Assembly (NCBI GenBank): GCA_001449105.1
Contig: LNIY01000095.1
Location: forward strand, 62,001-126,000
Direction of reading: 5' to 3'
Source: Caulobacter vibrioides
GTDB lineage: Bacteria > Pseudomonadota > Alphaproteobacteria > Caulobacterales > Caulobacteraceae
Length of the DNA stretch: 64,000 nt
Of this stretch, positions 1 to 12,600 are shown in pieces (position 1 is the first letter of the stretch; each line of letters begins with the position of its first letter). Below the pieces are notes generated by a model. It ran no database searches. It saw only the letters and a list, made by a program, of their open reading frames with translations, and was not told the DNA's origin. The translations under genes and the position numbers were made by a program.

Positions 1-2
1 GG

Positions 3-1409
3 GATCGCGCGACGCCCGTCTTCAAGAACGGCTACGCCTCCTCGGGCGCCTTCGTCGGGATCGGCGAGGCGGACGTGTTCGCCAGCGATGCGGCCAGCCA
101 GGCCCGCACGGCTCGTCGAACGGCCAACGACGGCCTGGCCCTGACCCTGACCCACCGCCTGCTGGAGGCGCTGGAGCTGGTCTCGATCACCGGCTGGCGC
201 GACCTCGACTCGACCGTGGCCTACGACGCCGATGCGTCGGCCGCGCCCTCGCTGCTGACGGGCGCGACCAATCACAGCGCCACCTTCAGCCAGGAGGTCC
301 GGGGCGTCTTCACGGGCCGCCGCGTCCGCATCACGGCCGGCGCCAGCGTCTTCACCGAGCGAGCCCGCTACGGGCTCTCCACCGGCGCGCCGGCTGCGCC
401 GCCCAGCTTCACCCATCTGGTCGACCGCAGCGAGTTGACGGCCTGGGCCGCCTTCGGCCAGTTCGAGGCGGACCTCTCTGATCGGCTGACGCTGGTCACG
501 GGTCTGCGCCACGACCACGAGCGCCGCGACTTCACGATCGACTATCGTCGGGCGCCCGTTCCAGGACGGCTGCTGTCGGGCAGGGTCTGGGACTCCGTCC
601 TGATCCCGAGCATCGGCCTGACCTATCGCGCCGGGGCCGACCTGCTGGTCTACGCCAAGGCCAGTCGCGGCTATCAGCCGCCCGGCTTCAATTTCGCGCC
701 GGGCGCGTCGGCCACGGCGGCCAACATCTTCCGGCGCGAGACGCTTTGGGCCTATGAGGCGGGCGTCAAGGCCGGGCTTGCGGACCGCCGCGTGGCCTTC
801 GACGCCGCCGCCTTCGTCTACGACTACAGCGACATCCAGATCCGCAGCACGATCGGCCTGGGACTGACGCGGGTGGACAACGCCGCCTCGGCGCGCCTGG
901 CCGGGGTGGAGGCGAGCCTCGCCGCCAGACTGTCCCATGGTTTCTCGCTCCGGGCCCGGGGCGCCTATCTGCACGCGCGCTATCGCACCTTCTGCCAGGC
1001 GATCAGCGCCGGGGATCCTCAAGGCGCCGACCCGCCGTGCGGGCCGGGGCGGGCCGATCGCTCCGGCAACCGCCTGAACCTCGCGCCCCGCTGGTCGGGC
1101 GGCCTGGGCCTGGAGTACGCCCGGACACTGCCCGCCGGCCGCCTGTCGGCCAGCCTTTCCTATGAGGTCTCCAGCAGCGTCTTCTACGTCGGCGCGGCCA
1201 ACGAGCCGCAACTGAGCGGTCGCGCCTGGCGCATGCTCGGCGGCGAGGCGGGATTCCAGGTCGAGAGCGGCCCGGAGGTGTTCGTCTATGGCCGCAACCT
1301 GACCGACGAGGGGTTCCTGTCGTTCGCCGCCCGGGTCGCGCCCGCGTCCGCCTTCCTGGTGATCAACGACCCCAGGACCTATGGCGCGGGGATTCGATAT
1401 CGCTTCTGA
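3..1409 (+). CDS. TonB-dependent receptor, C-terminal part (5' end outside window)
   Basis: The reading frame is open from the first bases of the window, so the gene starts upstream. What is seen is an outer-membrane beta-barrel: alternating aromatic/polar strands, receptor phrases such as YAKASRGYQPPGFNF and YEAGVKAGLADRR, and a C-terminal strand ending in RYRF with the terminal Phe typical of BAM-inserted barrels. The plug and signal peptide lie outside. Members of this family import scarce substrates using energy from TonB-ExbB-ExbD. The next gene, a transcriptional regulator, starts 15 bp after the stop, so the two may be co-transcribed. The neighbouring oxygenase and reductase genes suggest an organic (perhaps hydrophobic) substrate rather than iron; this is inference. 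The frame is certain, the substrate unknown. Confidence 0.9.
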   Translation, partial: DRATPVFKNGYASSGAFVGIGEADVFASDAASQARTARRTANDGLALTLTHRLLEALELVSITGWRDLDSTVAYDADASAAPSLLTGATNHSATFSQEVRGVFTGRRVRITAGASVFTERARYGLSTGAPAAPPSFTHLVDRSELTAWAAFGQFEADLSDRLTLVTGLRHDHERRDFTIDYRRAPVPGRLLSGRVWDSVLIPSIGLTYRAGADLLVYAKASRGYQPPGFNFAPGASATAANIFRRETLWAYEAGVKAGLADRRVAFDAAAFVYDYSDIQIRSTIGLGLTRVDNAASARLAGVEASLAARLSHGFSLRARGAYLHARYRTFCQAISAGDPQGADPPCGPGRADRSGNRLNLAPRWSGGLGLEYARTLPAGRLSASLSYEVSSSVFYVGAANEPQLSGRAWRMLGGEAGFQVESGPEVFVYGRNLTDEGFLSFAARVAPASAFLVINDPRTYGAGIRYRF

Positions 1410-1424
1410 ACGGGATTACGGTAG

Positions 1425-4343
<2,919 letters not shown>

Positions 4344-4352
4344 CGGTCGCGG

Positions 4353-5660
4353 TCAGGCGTCTGGGCGGGCTCGCAGCGCGCGGATGCGGTCGACGGCCGG
4401 CGGCCAGATCACCAGCAGCGCCAGCAGGGCCGCGCCCAGGCTGATCGCGCCCATCGCCGGTTGCAGCGCGCCGCCGAAGACATGCTCGGCGACGAGCGGG
4501 ACGAGAGTGGGGCCAAGGCCGATGCCGACCAGGGCGGTGACGGTCAGCGACAGCGCCACGGTGGTCGCGCGCATCTCGTTGGGCACGCTCTCCTGCATGA
4601 CCACATGGCCGATCACGTAGCCGCTGATCGAGCCCAGGGCCCAGACCGCGAAGGCCAAGGCGATCTGCCCGCTGGTGTGGGCGAGCAGCGTCGTGGTCGC
4701 GCCGGCCAGGGCCAGCAGATAGCAGACAAGCAGCAGCGCCGTGCGCGACGGCTCGCCCCAGCGCTGGGCCAGGCGGTCCGACAGCGCGCCGCCAGCCACC
4801 GACGCGGCCACGCCGCTCGCGGTCAGGGACAGGCCCACCAGACCGCCGGCCTCCAGCGACGTCATGCCGTGGTTGCGCTGGAGCAGGGTGGGCAGCCAGG
4901 CGATCAGGGCGTAGTCGCCAACGCCCAGCGCGCCCTTCACCAGGCAGACGCGAAGCACCATCCCGTTGTCGGCGACCAGGCGGCCCAGGACGGCGGAAAC
5001 GGCGATCAGCCCAGCGCTGTGACGACGCATGGGCTCGCGGATCAGGAAGAGCAGGGGAAGCAGCAAGAAGCCGGGAAGCCCCGCCAGGACCATCAACTGC
5101 CGCCACGGCGCCAGCGTGGCGAGCCAGGGCGCCCGGGCGAACCAGCCCGCCTCGATCCAGCCCAGCAGCACGCCGCCGGCGAACAGCGCCGAGCCGGCGC
5201 CGAAGGTCGCGCCCAGTGAGAAGACGCCGAGCGCCAGCCCCCGGCGTCGCGGCGAGAAGCAGTCGACGATCAGCGACGCCGCCGCCGGCACCAGCGCCGC
5301 TTCGCCAAGGCCCACGGCGACCCGCGCCGCAAGAAAGCTCCAGAAGTCGCCCGCCAGGCCGCAGGCGATGGTGGCGGCCGACCACAGCGCCAGGCCGCCG
5401 GCGATCAGGTTCCTTCGGTTGACGCGGTCGGCCAGGCGTCCGGCCGGCAGTCCGGCGAGGGCGAAGATCACCGCGAAACCCGCGCCCTGCAGCAGGCTGA
5501 CGTCGAGGTCCGTGAGCCTAAGATCGGTCCGGATAGGGTCGACGACCAGGTTGATGATCAGGCGGTCGGTCAGCGACAGCAGCAAGGCGGCACAGAGGAG
5601 GGCGACCGCGCGCCACCCTGCCGCCGAAGACCCCAGGCTGTCGTTCTCGTCCTCGTGCAT
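4353..5660 (-). CDS. MFS transporter
   Basis: The 435-residue protein has about 12 hydrophobic segments and the MFS loop 2-3 signature (GLPAGRLADRVNRRN, residues about 70-84). The N-terminal half carries SLTDRLIINLVVDPIRTDL, resembling spinster-like and aromatic-acid-type carriers often found with TonB receptors in Caulobacter and sphingomonads. It would move a small organic solute across the inner membrane. It is convergent with the regulator gene (9 bp between stop codons) and divergent from the VOC/oxygenase genes, so it probably works with them. ATG at 5660 follows a purine-rich stretch; no better start is visible. The substrate cannot be read from the sequence. Confidence 0.85.
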   Translation of the reverse strand: MHEDENDSLGSSAAGWRAVALLCAALLLSLTDRLIINLVVDPIRTDLRLTDLDVSLLQGAGFAVIFALAGLPAGRLADRVNRRNLIAGGLALWSAATIACGLAGDFWSFLAARVAVGLGEAALVPAAASLIVDCFSPRRRGLALGVFSLGATFGAGSALFAGGVLLGWIEAGWFARAPWLATLAPWRQLMVLAGLPGFLLLPLLFLIREPMRRHSAGLIAVSAVLGRLVADNGMVLRVCLVKGALGVGDYALIAWLPTLLQRNHGMTSLEAGGLVGLSLTASGVAASVAGGALSDRLAQRWGEPSRTALLLVCYLLALAGATTTLLAHTSGQIALAFAVWALGSISGYVIGHVVMQESVPNEMRATTVALSLTVTALVGIGLGPTLVPLVAEHVFGGALQPAMGAISLGAALLALLVIWPPAVDRIRALRARPDA

Positions 5661-5708
5661 GGCGCTGATGATTGCGCTGGATCGCGGCCAAGCTCCAGCG
5701 CCCAGAGG

Positions 5709-5728
5709 CGCGCTTAACCGCGCTTAAC
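5709..5728. promoter_or_regulatory. Perfect tandem 10-bp repeat in the divergent MFS/VOC promoter region
   Basis: CGCGCTTAAC occurs twice head to tail without a spacer, in the 152-bp region between the divergent MFS and VOC genes. OmpR/PhoB-type winged helices commonly bind direct repeats spaced by one helical turn, and such a regulator is encoded at 1425-4343. A binding role is inferred, not shown. Confidence 0.4.
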
Positions 5729-5812
5729 TCGCCAGACGTCGGTCTTCGACCCATGGTCCCGGCAGGGCGCTGATCCTCCAGCGATCGAAAATCAGGGACC
5801 AGGAGACCGACG

Positions 5813-6652
5813 ATGAGCGAGCAGAACGAGCCGACTTCCGCCGGTCTGGAGCGCCGGGACGTGCTGCGCGCCGCGGCCGTCGGCGCTGTGGCCCTGGGCG
5901 CGGTCGCCGCGCCGGCCGGCGCCCAGCAGGCGACCCGCGTTCGCGCCGGGCGGATCGTCGAGGGCTCGCTCGGCGCCCGGCTCCAGGGCGTCCAGCACTT
6001 CGGCCTGACCGTACAGAACATGGACCGCGCCTTCGCCTTCTACACCGAGGTGCTGGGCGGTACGGAAATCATGCGCGACGGCGACTTCCAGGGCGAGCGG
6101 ATCCACAACACGCTGCTGACCGCCGAGGAGATCGAGGCGCGCGAACGGCATGTGAACCCGCGCGCCAGGGGCGTGCCGGACCTGCGCGGCGGGACCCAGC
6201 GCCTCGACGTGCGCTTCGTGCAGTTCGACAACGTCGTGATCGAACTCCTGCAATATCGCGACGCCGACCAGCCGATGGGCGGGCCCAACGCATTCGCCGA
6301 GCCGCTGGACCATATGAGCCCGGCCTTCCCGCGGATGATGCACATCTGCTTCCACATCCGCGACGACGCCGACTTCAACGTCTTCATCCGCGACCTGGAG
6401 GCCGAGGCGGCCCGCCGCGGCATGACGCAGGTGCGGGCCAATCGGGTGTTGACCGTCGGCTCGGAAGCCGACCGCAAGGCCGCCCCGCTGGACGCCAACT
6501 CCAATCCGATCACCGAGGGCAAGTCGACCGGCTGGCGGCTGATCTACTGCCGGGGCCCCGAAGGCGAGCAACTGGAGTTCGTCCAGGCGCTTGGCCCGGT
6601 CAAGAAGACCTTCGACGACGCCCTGGCCGCCCGCCGCGCGTCGGTGGGCTGA
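5813..6652 (+). CDS. VOC (glyoxalase/dioxygenase-fold) family protein with Tat-type signal
   Basis: The 279-residue protein starts with a twin-arginine-like leader: RRDVLR at 14-19, then an Ala-rich hydrophobic stretch ending near AGA at 36-38. The mature part is a vicinal-oxygen-chelate fold, with a first module opening VQHFGLTVQNMDRAFAFYTEVLGG (residues about 61-84; His63 is a likely metal ligand) and a later module ending in GPEGEQLEFVQAL, where the Glu would complete a metal site. VOC enzymes include glyoxalases, extradiol dioxygenases, isomerases and epimerases. Export by Tat suggests folding with cofactor in the cytoplasm and a periplasmic job. A Shine-Dalgarno AGGAG lies about 10 bp before the ATG. 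The CCD-family oxygenase gene follows 36 bp downstream. The reaction is unknown. Confidence 0.8.
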   Translation: MSEQNEPTSAGLERRDVLRAAAVGAVALGAVAAPAGAQQATRVRAGRIVEGSLGARLQGVQHFGLTVQNMDRAFAFYTEVLGGTEIMRDGDFQGERIHNTLLTAEEIEARERHVNPRARGVPDLRGGTQRLDVRFVQFDNVVIELLQYRDADQPMGGPNAFAEPLDHMSPAFPRMMHICFHIRDDADFNVFIRDLEAEAARRGMTQVRANRVLTVGSEADRKAAPLDANSNPITEGKSTGWRLIYCRGPEGEQLEFVQALGPVKKTFDDALAARRASVG

Positions 6653-6688
6653 CCGCGGTTCAATCCGATCACGCCAGGGGAGGCGGCG

Positions 6689-8095
6689 ATGCTGTTCACC
6701 GAAGCGGCCGGCAAGGCCAGGAACCTGCCCGACAATCCCTACATCACGGGCGTCCACACGCCCATGACCGAGGAACTGACGCTGCGGGATCTGCCCGTGA
6801 CGGGCGCGATCCCCGCTGCGCTGACGGGGCGGTACCTGCGCATGGGGCCCAACCCGATGTCGCCCAATGCCGAGAAGCATCATTGGTTCGCCGGCGACGG
6901 CATGATCCACGGCCTGCGCCTCGAGGAGGGACGCGCGGTCTGGTACCGTAATCGCTGGATCCGCTCGGACGCCGTGGCCAAGGCCCTGGACGAGCCGCGC
7001 ACGCCGGGTCCGCGCCACCTGTTCGACACCGTCAACACCAACGTCGTCGGACACGCCGGCAAGGTGCTGGGCGTGGTCGAGGCGGGCAGCACACCGGTCG
7101 AGATCGGAGATACGCTGGAGACCCTGCGCTACACCGACTTCAGTGGCGCCCTGAAGGGCGGCTTCACCGCCCATCCGCATGTCGATCCGCTGACCGGCGA
7201 GTTGCACGGCGTCTGCTACGACGCCAGCAAGTGGCGCTCGCTACGCTACGTGGTGCTGAGCCCCGAAGGCAGGATCCGGCGCGAGGTGCGGGTCCCGGTC
7301 AAGCACGGGCCGATGATCCACGACTTCGCCTTCACCCAGCGCTTTGCGATCATCCTCGACCTGCCGGTGACCTTCTCGCTGACGGCGGCGATCACCGGCC
7401 ATCACTTCCCGTATCGCTGGAACGAGGCCCATTCCGCCCGGGTGGGACTTCTGCCCCGGGAGGCTGGAGCCGGAGACATCACCTGGCTGCCGGTCGATCC
7501 CTGCTTCATCTTCCACGCGGCCAACGCCTACGACGCGGAGGACGGCACGGTGGTGCTCGACGTCGTCGTTCACGATCGAATGTTCTGGCGGCGCACCTCG
7601 GGACCGGACTCCGAGCGCTGCGCCTTCGAACGTTGGATCCTCGATCCCGCCGTCGGGACGGTCGAGCGGATCGTCATCGATCCCACGCCGCAGGAGTTCC
7701 CGCGCCAGGACGAGCGGCGGCTGGGGCAGCCCTATCGCTACGCCTACACCATGGGGCTGATCGACCCGTTCCTGGGGACGCAGCTGTTCAAGCACGACCT
7801 CGTTGACGGCGGGCGGCTGACGCATGACTTCGGGCCCGGCCGCCATCCCTGCGAGTTCGTCTTCGTGCCGGCCCATGCGGAGGCCCGCGAGGACGAAGGC
7901 TGGCTGATGGGCTTCGTCATCGACACGGCCGCCCGCGCGACCGACCTCGTCATCCTCGACGCCCGCAAGTTCGAAGGCGCGCCGGTGGCCGCCATCCACT
8001 TGCCGCACATCGTTCCGCCCGGCTTTCACGGCGCCTGGATCGCCGGCGCCGACCAAGGCGCGGACCCTTCCCCAAACGCGATAGGAGACCTGTGA
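6689..8095 (+). CDS. Carotenoid-cleavage/stilbene-type oxygenase (RPE65/CCD family)
   Basis: The 468-residue protein is full length for the carotenoid oxygenase family, seven-bladed propellers with a non-haem Fe(II) held by four His. The four expected ligands are visible in their usual contexts: His162 (FTAHPHVD), His211 (MIHDFAF), His276 (FHAANAYD) and His447 (GFHGAW). The N-terminal GRYLRMGPNP and HHWFAGDGMIHG motifs also fit. Family members split a double bond with O2 to give two carbonyls, with carotenoids, apocarotenoids or phenolic stilbenes (lignostilbene dioxygenase) as substrates. Which applies here cannot be told from sequence. A strong GGGGAGG lies upstream of the ATG. Its stop overlaps the next start (TGATG), so translation is coupled to the ABM protein. 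Confidence 0.9.
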   Translation: MLFTEAAGKARNLPDNPYITGVHTPMTEELTLRDLPVTGAIPAALTGRYLRMGPNPMSPNAEKHHWFAGDGMIHGLRLEEGRAVWYRNRWIRSDAVAKALDEPRTPGPRHLFDTVNTNVVGHAGKVLGVVEAGSTPVEIGDTLETLRYTDFSGALKGGFTAHPHVDPLTGELHGVCYDASKWRSLRYVVLSPEGRIRREVRVPVKHGPMIHDFAFTQRFAIILDLPVTFSLTAAITGHHFPYRWNEAHSARVGLLPREAGAGDITWLPVDPCFIFHAANAYDAEDGTVVLDVVVHDRMFWRRTSGPDSERCAFERWILDPAVGTVERIVIDPTPQEFPRQDERRLGQPYRYAYTMGLIDPFLGTQLFKHDLVDGGRLTHDFGPGRHPCEFVFVPAHAEAREDEGWLMGFVIDTAARATDLVILDARKFEGAPVAAIHLPHIVPPGFHGAWIAGADQGADPSPNAIGDL

Positions 8096-8526
8096 TGCGC
8101 CTGCTCTCGGCCAATCGACTGGTGCTGGTCATGCTGCTTTCGGCCGGCGCCAGCACGGCTTCGGCGGCGCCTGCGTCGCCTGCCGCGCCGTCATCCACCG
8201 GCGTCCACTACGCCCAGATCCCCGGCGAGGCCTATGCCGTCGTCGCCCGCGTCCAGGCCAAGGCCGGCAAGGAGCAGGCGCTGCGCGAGGCGACGCTGCC
8301 GCTGATCGCCAAGGTCCGCGCCGAGCCCAACAACCTCGTCTACTTCCTGCAGGAAGACCGCGAGAAGCCGGGCCACTTCATCTTCTACGAGGTATTCGCC
8401 AGCCAGGCCGATTTCGAGGCGCACAACGCCACGCCCCACGTCCAGGCCTGGTTCGCCAAGCTGCCCGAACTGGCCGAGGGCGGCGTGCAGGTGACCCGCA
8501 TGGAAATCCTCGGAAGCCGCCGCTAG
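8095..8526 (+). CDS. Exported antibiotic-biosynthesis-monooxygenase (ABM) domain protein
   Basis: The 143-residue protein has a signal peptide (positively charged start, hydrophobic core, Ala-rich end near residue 25) and one ABM/dimeric alpha-beta-barrel domain: AYAVVARVQAKAGKEQALREA, then NNLVYFLQEDREKPGHFIFYEVFASQADFEAH. This fold covers quinol and polyketide monooxygenases as well as proteins of unknown function. The ATG at 8095 was chosen over a GTG one codon upstream because it forms the TGATG coupling with the oxygenase gene and sits behind AGGAGA. Its place suggests oxidation or scavenging of a product of the upstream oxygenase; this is inference. Confidence 0.8.
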   Translation: MRLLSANRLVLVMLLSAGASTASAAPASPAAPSSTGVHYAQIPGEAYAVVARVQAKAGKEQALREATLPLIAKVRAEPNNLVYFLQEDREKPGHFIFYEVFASQADFEAHNATPHVQAWFAKLPELAEGGVQVTRMEILGSRR

Positions 8527-8654
8527 CTCGGGGAGGGCCCTGGAAGGCAGGGTCACCTGCGCCAGCCATGCGGTATATGTTTCCAGGCCCGGGGTCGTCG
8601 GGGCCCTGATCGAGGAAGCGGCCGCCGGGTCGCTTCCCAAGGCGGAGAAGTAAG

Positions 8655-9668
8655 ATGGCGCTCAAGGACATCCTGCCCGGCAAGCTGGGCTTCGGCGCCG
8701 CGCCGCTCGGCAACATGTTTCGCGACATTCCCGAGGACGAGGCCCTCGCGACGGTGGCCGCCGCCTGGGACGACGGCATCCGCTACTACGACAACGCGCC
8801 GTTCTATGGCGCGGGCCTGGCCGAGATCCGCATGGGGCGGGCGTTGGCCGGCAAGCCGCGCGCCGACTACGTGATCAGCACCAAGGTCGGTCGGGTCATC
8901 CTCGACGAGGTCGAGGACGTCAGCGCCCGCGACCTGGGCGAGAAGGGCGAGGTTTTCAAGCACGGCCGCCCAAACCGGATCGTGAACGACTACTCCGCCG
9001 ACGCGACCCTGCGGTCGATCGAGGACAGCCTCGAGCGTCTCAAGACCGACCACATCGACATCGCCTTCGTCCACGACGTGGCCCAGGACTTCTACGGCGA
9101 CGAGTGGCTGGATGTCTTCGAGACCGCGCGAAAGGGGGCCTTCAGGGCTCTGGACCGGCTGCGCGACGAGGGCGTGATCAAGGCCTGGGGCCTGGGCGTC
9201 AATCGGGTCGAACCGATCGAGCTGCTGCTCGCCCTGGAAGAGCCGCGTCCGGACGGCTTCCTGCTCGCCGGACGCTACACGCTGCTGGACCATGGCCTGG
9301 CCCTCCAGCGCGTGATGCCGGCGGTGGCCGGGCGCGGTCTCGGGATCGTGGTCGGCGGCCCCTACAGTTCCGGCGCGCTGGTGGGCGGCCCGAACTTCGA
9401 GTACGCCCCGGCCACGCCCGCTATCCTCGACAAGGTCGCTCGGATCAAGGCCATCGCAGACCGCCACGGCGTCGGCATGAAGGCCGCCGGCCTGCAGTTC
9501 GCGCTGGCCAATCCGGCGGTCGCTGCGGTGATCCCGGGCGCCAGCCGCCCAAGCCGTCTGGCGGAGGATCGCGCGGCCCTGCAGGAGGCGATCCCGGCCG
9601 ACTTCTGGCGCGAACTTCGCCAGGCCGGGCTCGTCGACCCGACGGCGCCGCTGCCCGACGCGCCATAG
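8655..9668 (+). CDS. Aldo/keto reductase (D-threo-aldose/pyridoxal dehydrogenase-like)
   Basis: The 337-residue TIM-barrel protein has the aldo/keto reductase tetrad Asp46 (RYYDNAPFYG), Tyr51, Lys77 (ISTKVGR) and His140 (IAFVHD). The opening LGFGAAPLGNMF and the long loop after Lys77 are typical of the D-threo-aldose 1-dehydrogenase/pyridoxal 4-dehydrogenase branch. These enzymes use NAD(P) to interconvert an aldehyde or lactol with an alcohol or lactone. The gene follows the oxygenase/ABM pair after 128 bp on the same strand, and could reduce or oxidise an aldehyde released by the CCD-family enzyme. GGAG precedes the ATG. Family is clear; substrate inferred. Confidence 0.88.
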   Translation: MALKDILPGKLGFGAAPLGNMFRDIPEDEALATVAAAWDDGIRYYDNAPFYGAGLAEIRMGRALAGKPRADYVISTKVGRVILDEVEDVSARDLGEKGEVFKHGRPNRIVNDYSADATLRSIEDSLERLKTDHIDIAFVHDVAQDFYGDEWLDVFETARKGAFRALDRLRDEGVIKAWGLGVNRVEPIELLLALEEPRPDGFLLAGRYTLLDHGLALQRVMPAVAGRGLGIVVGGPYSSGALVGGPNFEYAPATPAILDKVARIKAIADRHGVGMKAAGLQFALANPAVAAVIPGASRPSRLAEDRAALQEAIPADFWRELRQAGLVDPTAPLPDAP

Positions 9669-9694
9669 GCGCGGGGCCGACCGGCGCGGGAAGC

Positions 9695-12600
9695 TTACGG
9701 AAGCGCGGCGATAATCCTTCCTTCGACGACAGCGGCGCCTTGCGGCGGGCAATCCTTGCCGTAGCAGGCCGGACCTTGGGTCTCGAGATTGGTTTCCGGG
9801 TCCCAGTCGAGCGTGAAGTCCGGCGACTGGGTCACATGCTTGAGCATGATCGAGCCCTCCTGTTCGATGGCCGGCAGTCGGTCGATCGTGAGCACCGCCC
9901 CTGCGAAGGTGAGGTCGTAGTTCGACGACAGGGCGAGCGCGCCGCGGGTGATCGCATAGCCGCCGGGCGCCTCGCCCGCGTCGCGACCCAGCAGGCCGGA
10001 GAAGGTCTCGCCAGCGACCAGGGAGCCCAGGGTTACGCGATAGGTCAGGGCGGGGTCGACCTGGCCGAACGGCTTGAACTGGTTGTCTGCCGATACGGTT
10101 ACCTGGCGGCGCAGGATGTCGGCCAGGTCGCCGCTGACCGAGCCGAGGTTGTAGTTGGCGGCGTCGCCGCCGGCCAGGGTCACGCCCGAGGCGGTCACCG
10201 CCTTGCCCACGCCGGCGTTCTTGTCGGCGAAGGCGTAGGTTCCCGAGGCCGAGACCGCATCGCCCGCGACGATGCCGGTCAGTCCGATCGAGCCCGTCGC
10301 GACGGTCGAGCCGTCATAGGTCTTGTCGTTGGCGACCAGCGCGCCGGTCAGGGCCTTCTTCAGGATGTCGGCGACGTCGCCGGAGACGCCTGCGAGGCTG
10401 TAGTTGCCCGCGTCGGCGCCCGACAGGGTGACGCCCGCGGCCGTCACCGCCTTGCCGTTGGCCGCGGTCTTGTCGGCGAAGGCGTAGGTCCCGCCGGCCG
10501 AGACGACGTCGCCCGCGATCATCCCCGTCAGGCCGACCGAACCGGTGGCCGTGGTCGAGCCGTCATAGGTCTTGTCGTTGGCGGCGAGGGCGCCGGTGAG
10601 GGTCTTCCTGAAGATGTCGGCCTGGGCCGTGGCCAGCGGCGAGAGCACGTAGTTGCCCGCGTCGGCGCCCGACAGGACCACGCCCGAGGCGGTGACGGTC
10701 TTGCCGGCGCCGGCGTTCCAGTCGGCGAAGGCGTAGGTCCCGGCGGCGGAGACCTCGTCGCCCGTGACCACGCCGCTCAGGCTGATCGCGCCGGTGGCGC
10801 CGGTGCTGCGATCATAGGTCTTGCTGTCGGCGACGAGCAGGCCGCCGAGGGTCTTGGGATCGATCCGCAGCGAACCCACGCCATAGCTGAAGCCGTAGTT
10901 CAGGTCCGAGGTCAGGCCGCCGCCGGCGGTCAGCACATAGGTCCCCGCGTTCCTGCTGGTCGCCCCCGACACGGTCGGCGCTCCCGACCAGGCGTCGGCC
11001 GCCGTGTCGCCGTTGACCAGGCCGGTGACCGTGGCCGAGACCGTCGGGATGGCCCCGTTGTAGGTCACGACCAGGCTGACGGGGTTGACCGCGAGGATCG
11101 GCTGGTAGGCGTAGACGAAGCGGTTGCCGGCGTTGGGCGCCGCGGCGAAGGCCTCGGTCGAGAAGTTGTAGGCCGAGCCGTAGAAGGACTTGCCGGCCAG
11201 GCCGTTGAAGTCGTTGCCGGCCGTGGAGCCCGTCGGGGCGCCGAAGGCCTGGGTGTAGATCAGCCAGCGACCGCCGCTCGCGCTCACCGCGTCGGCGCCC
11301 CGGCCATTGGTGAACACGCCGTCGGAGGCCAGGATCACCGCATCGCCCGCGCCGTCGGCCACGACCTTGCCGTTGGCCGTGAAGGTCATGCCGCCGTGCG
11401 AGGCCAGCGAGGCGGTTCCCGTGCTGTGAACGGTCCCGTCGATGGTCAGCGCGCGGTTGTCGACCAGCTTGAACAGGCCGCCGGTGTTGGTGAAGTCACC
11501 GAGCTGGGTCACCTGGTTGGCCGCGCCGAAGCTGGCCCCGCCGACCGACGAGCCGGTCAGCCGCTGGGCGGTGATGATCCCGGCCGCGTCCTGGACGATC
11601 GCGCCGCCCGAGCGAAGATCCACCGTCTGGCCGACGGCGCTGATCGGGCCCCGTATGTCGAAGCCGGTCGTATCGTTGAACGCAAAGCCGCCGGCCGCGA
11701 CGCTGACGGCGTCGAGATAGGCCACCTGGTTGGCGCCCAGCAGGACGACGCCGGTTCCGGCGACCACGCTCAGCGCGTCGGCCTGCAGCACGCCCTGCTG
11801 GGCGATGTCGGCGGCGGCGTTCAGCGACAGCGCGCCGTCGACGCTGATCACCCGTCCGGGCGTGGCGTCGCCGAAGCGCAGGGCGCCGGTCGCCGACTTC
11901 ACCGACAGATCGCCGGCGACGCTGGCCGAGACGAGGCGAGTGTCGCCGCCGCCGTTCACCTGCGACGCCGCGTTCGCCGTCAGCTGGTCGATCGTCAGGG
12001 CGCCGGTCGGGCCGTCGACCTGGACCGAGCCGTTGGTCGAGCTGACGCTGACGACCCGCTGCGAGCCGGTCAGGACGGCGACCTTGACCGCGTCACGGCC
12101 CGCGATGGAGGTCAGGGCGGTGTTGGTGTGGTCGAGGTTGACGTCGACCTTGCCGGCCGTGGTCGAGGCCTCGACCGTCGTGCCGGCGCCCGCCGAGGTG
12201 ACCAGATTGGCCGCGGTGATCGCGCCCGGCGTCGCCGCCCCCAGCAACACGTCGCCGCCGGTGGATCGCACCAGCAGGCTGTTGGCGCCGGTCCCGGTGA
12301 GGACGGCCGCGCCCAGGCCGGCCGCGCCCGCGGCGGCCGAGACCTCGATCCGGTCCGCCGCCTTTGCCGAGGCCAGGACCATGCCGCCGGTGGTCGCGGC
12401 GGCGTTCACCCGTCCGGACGAGGCGTCGAGCGCGCCCAGCTGCCCGCTGGCGGCGGTCACGAGGATGTCGCCGTTGTCGCTGGTGACGGCGCCGCCGACG
12501 AGCGCGCCCGTCGCGGTGATCGAGATGTCTCCGCCGTAGTGCAGGGACGTGCCGGTGAAGTCGAAGTCGCCGGTGTTGTCGACGATGGTCCAGGAGCCGG

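Noticed and set aside
10110..10860. CRISPR-like spaced repeats
   Set aside because: The 249-bp units are in frame, encode YDG modules and have no short direct repeat/spacer pattern.
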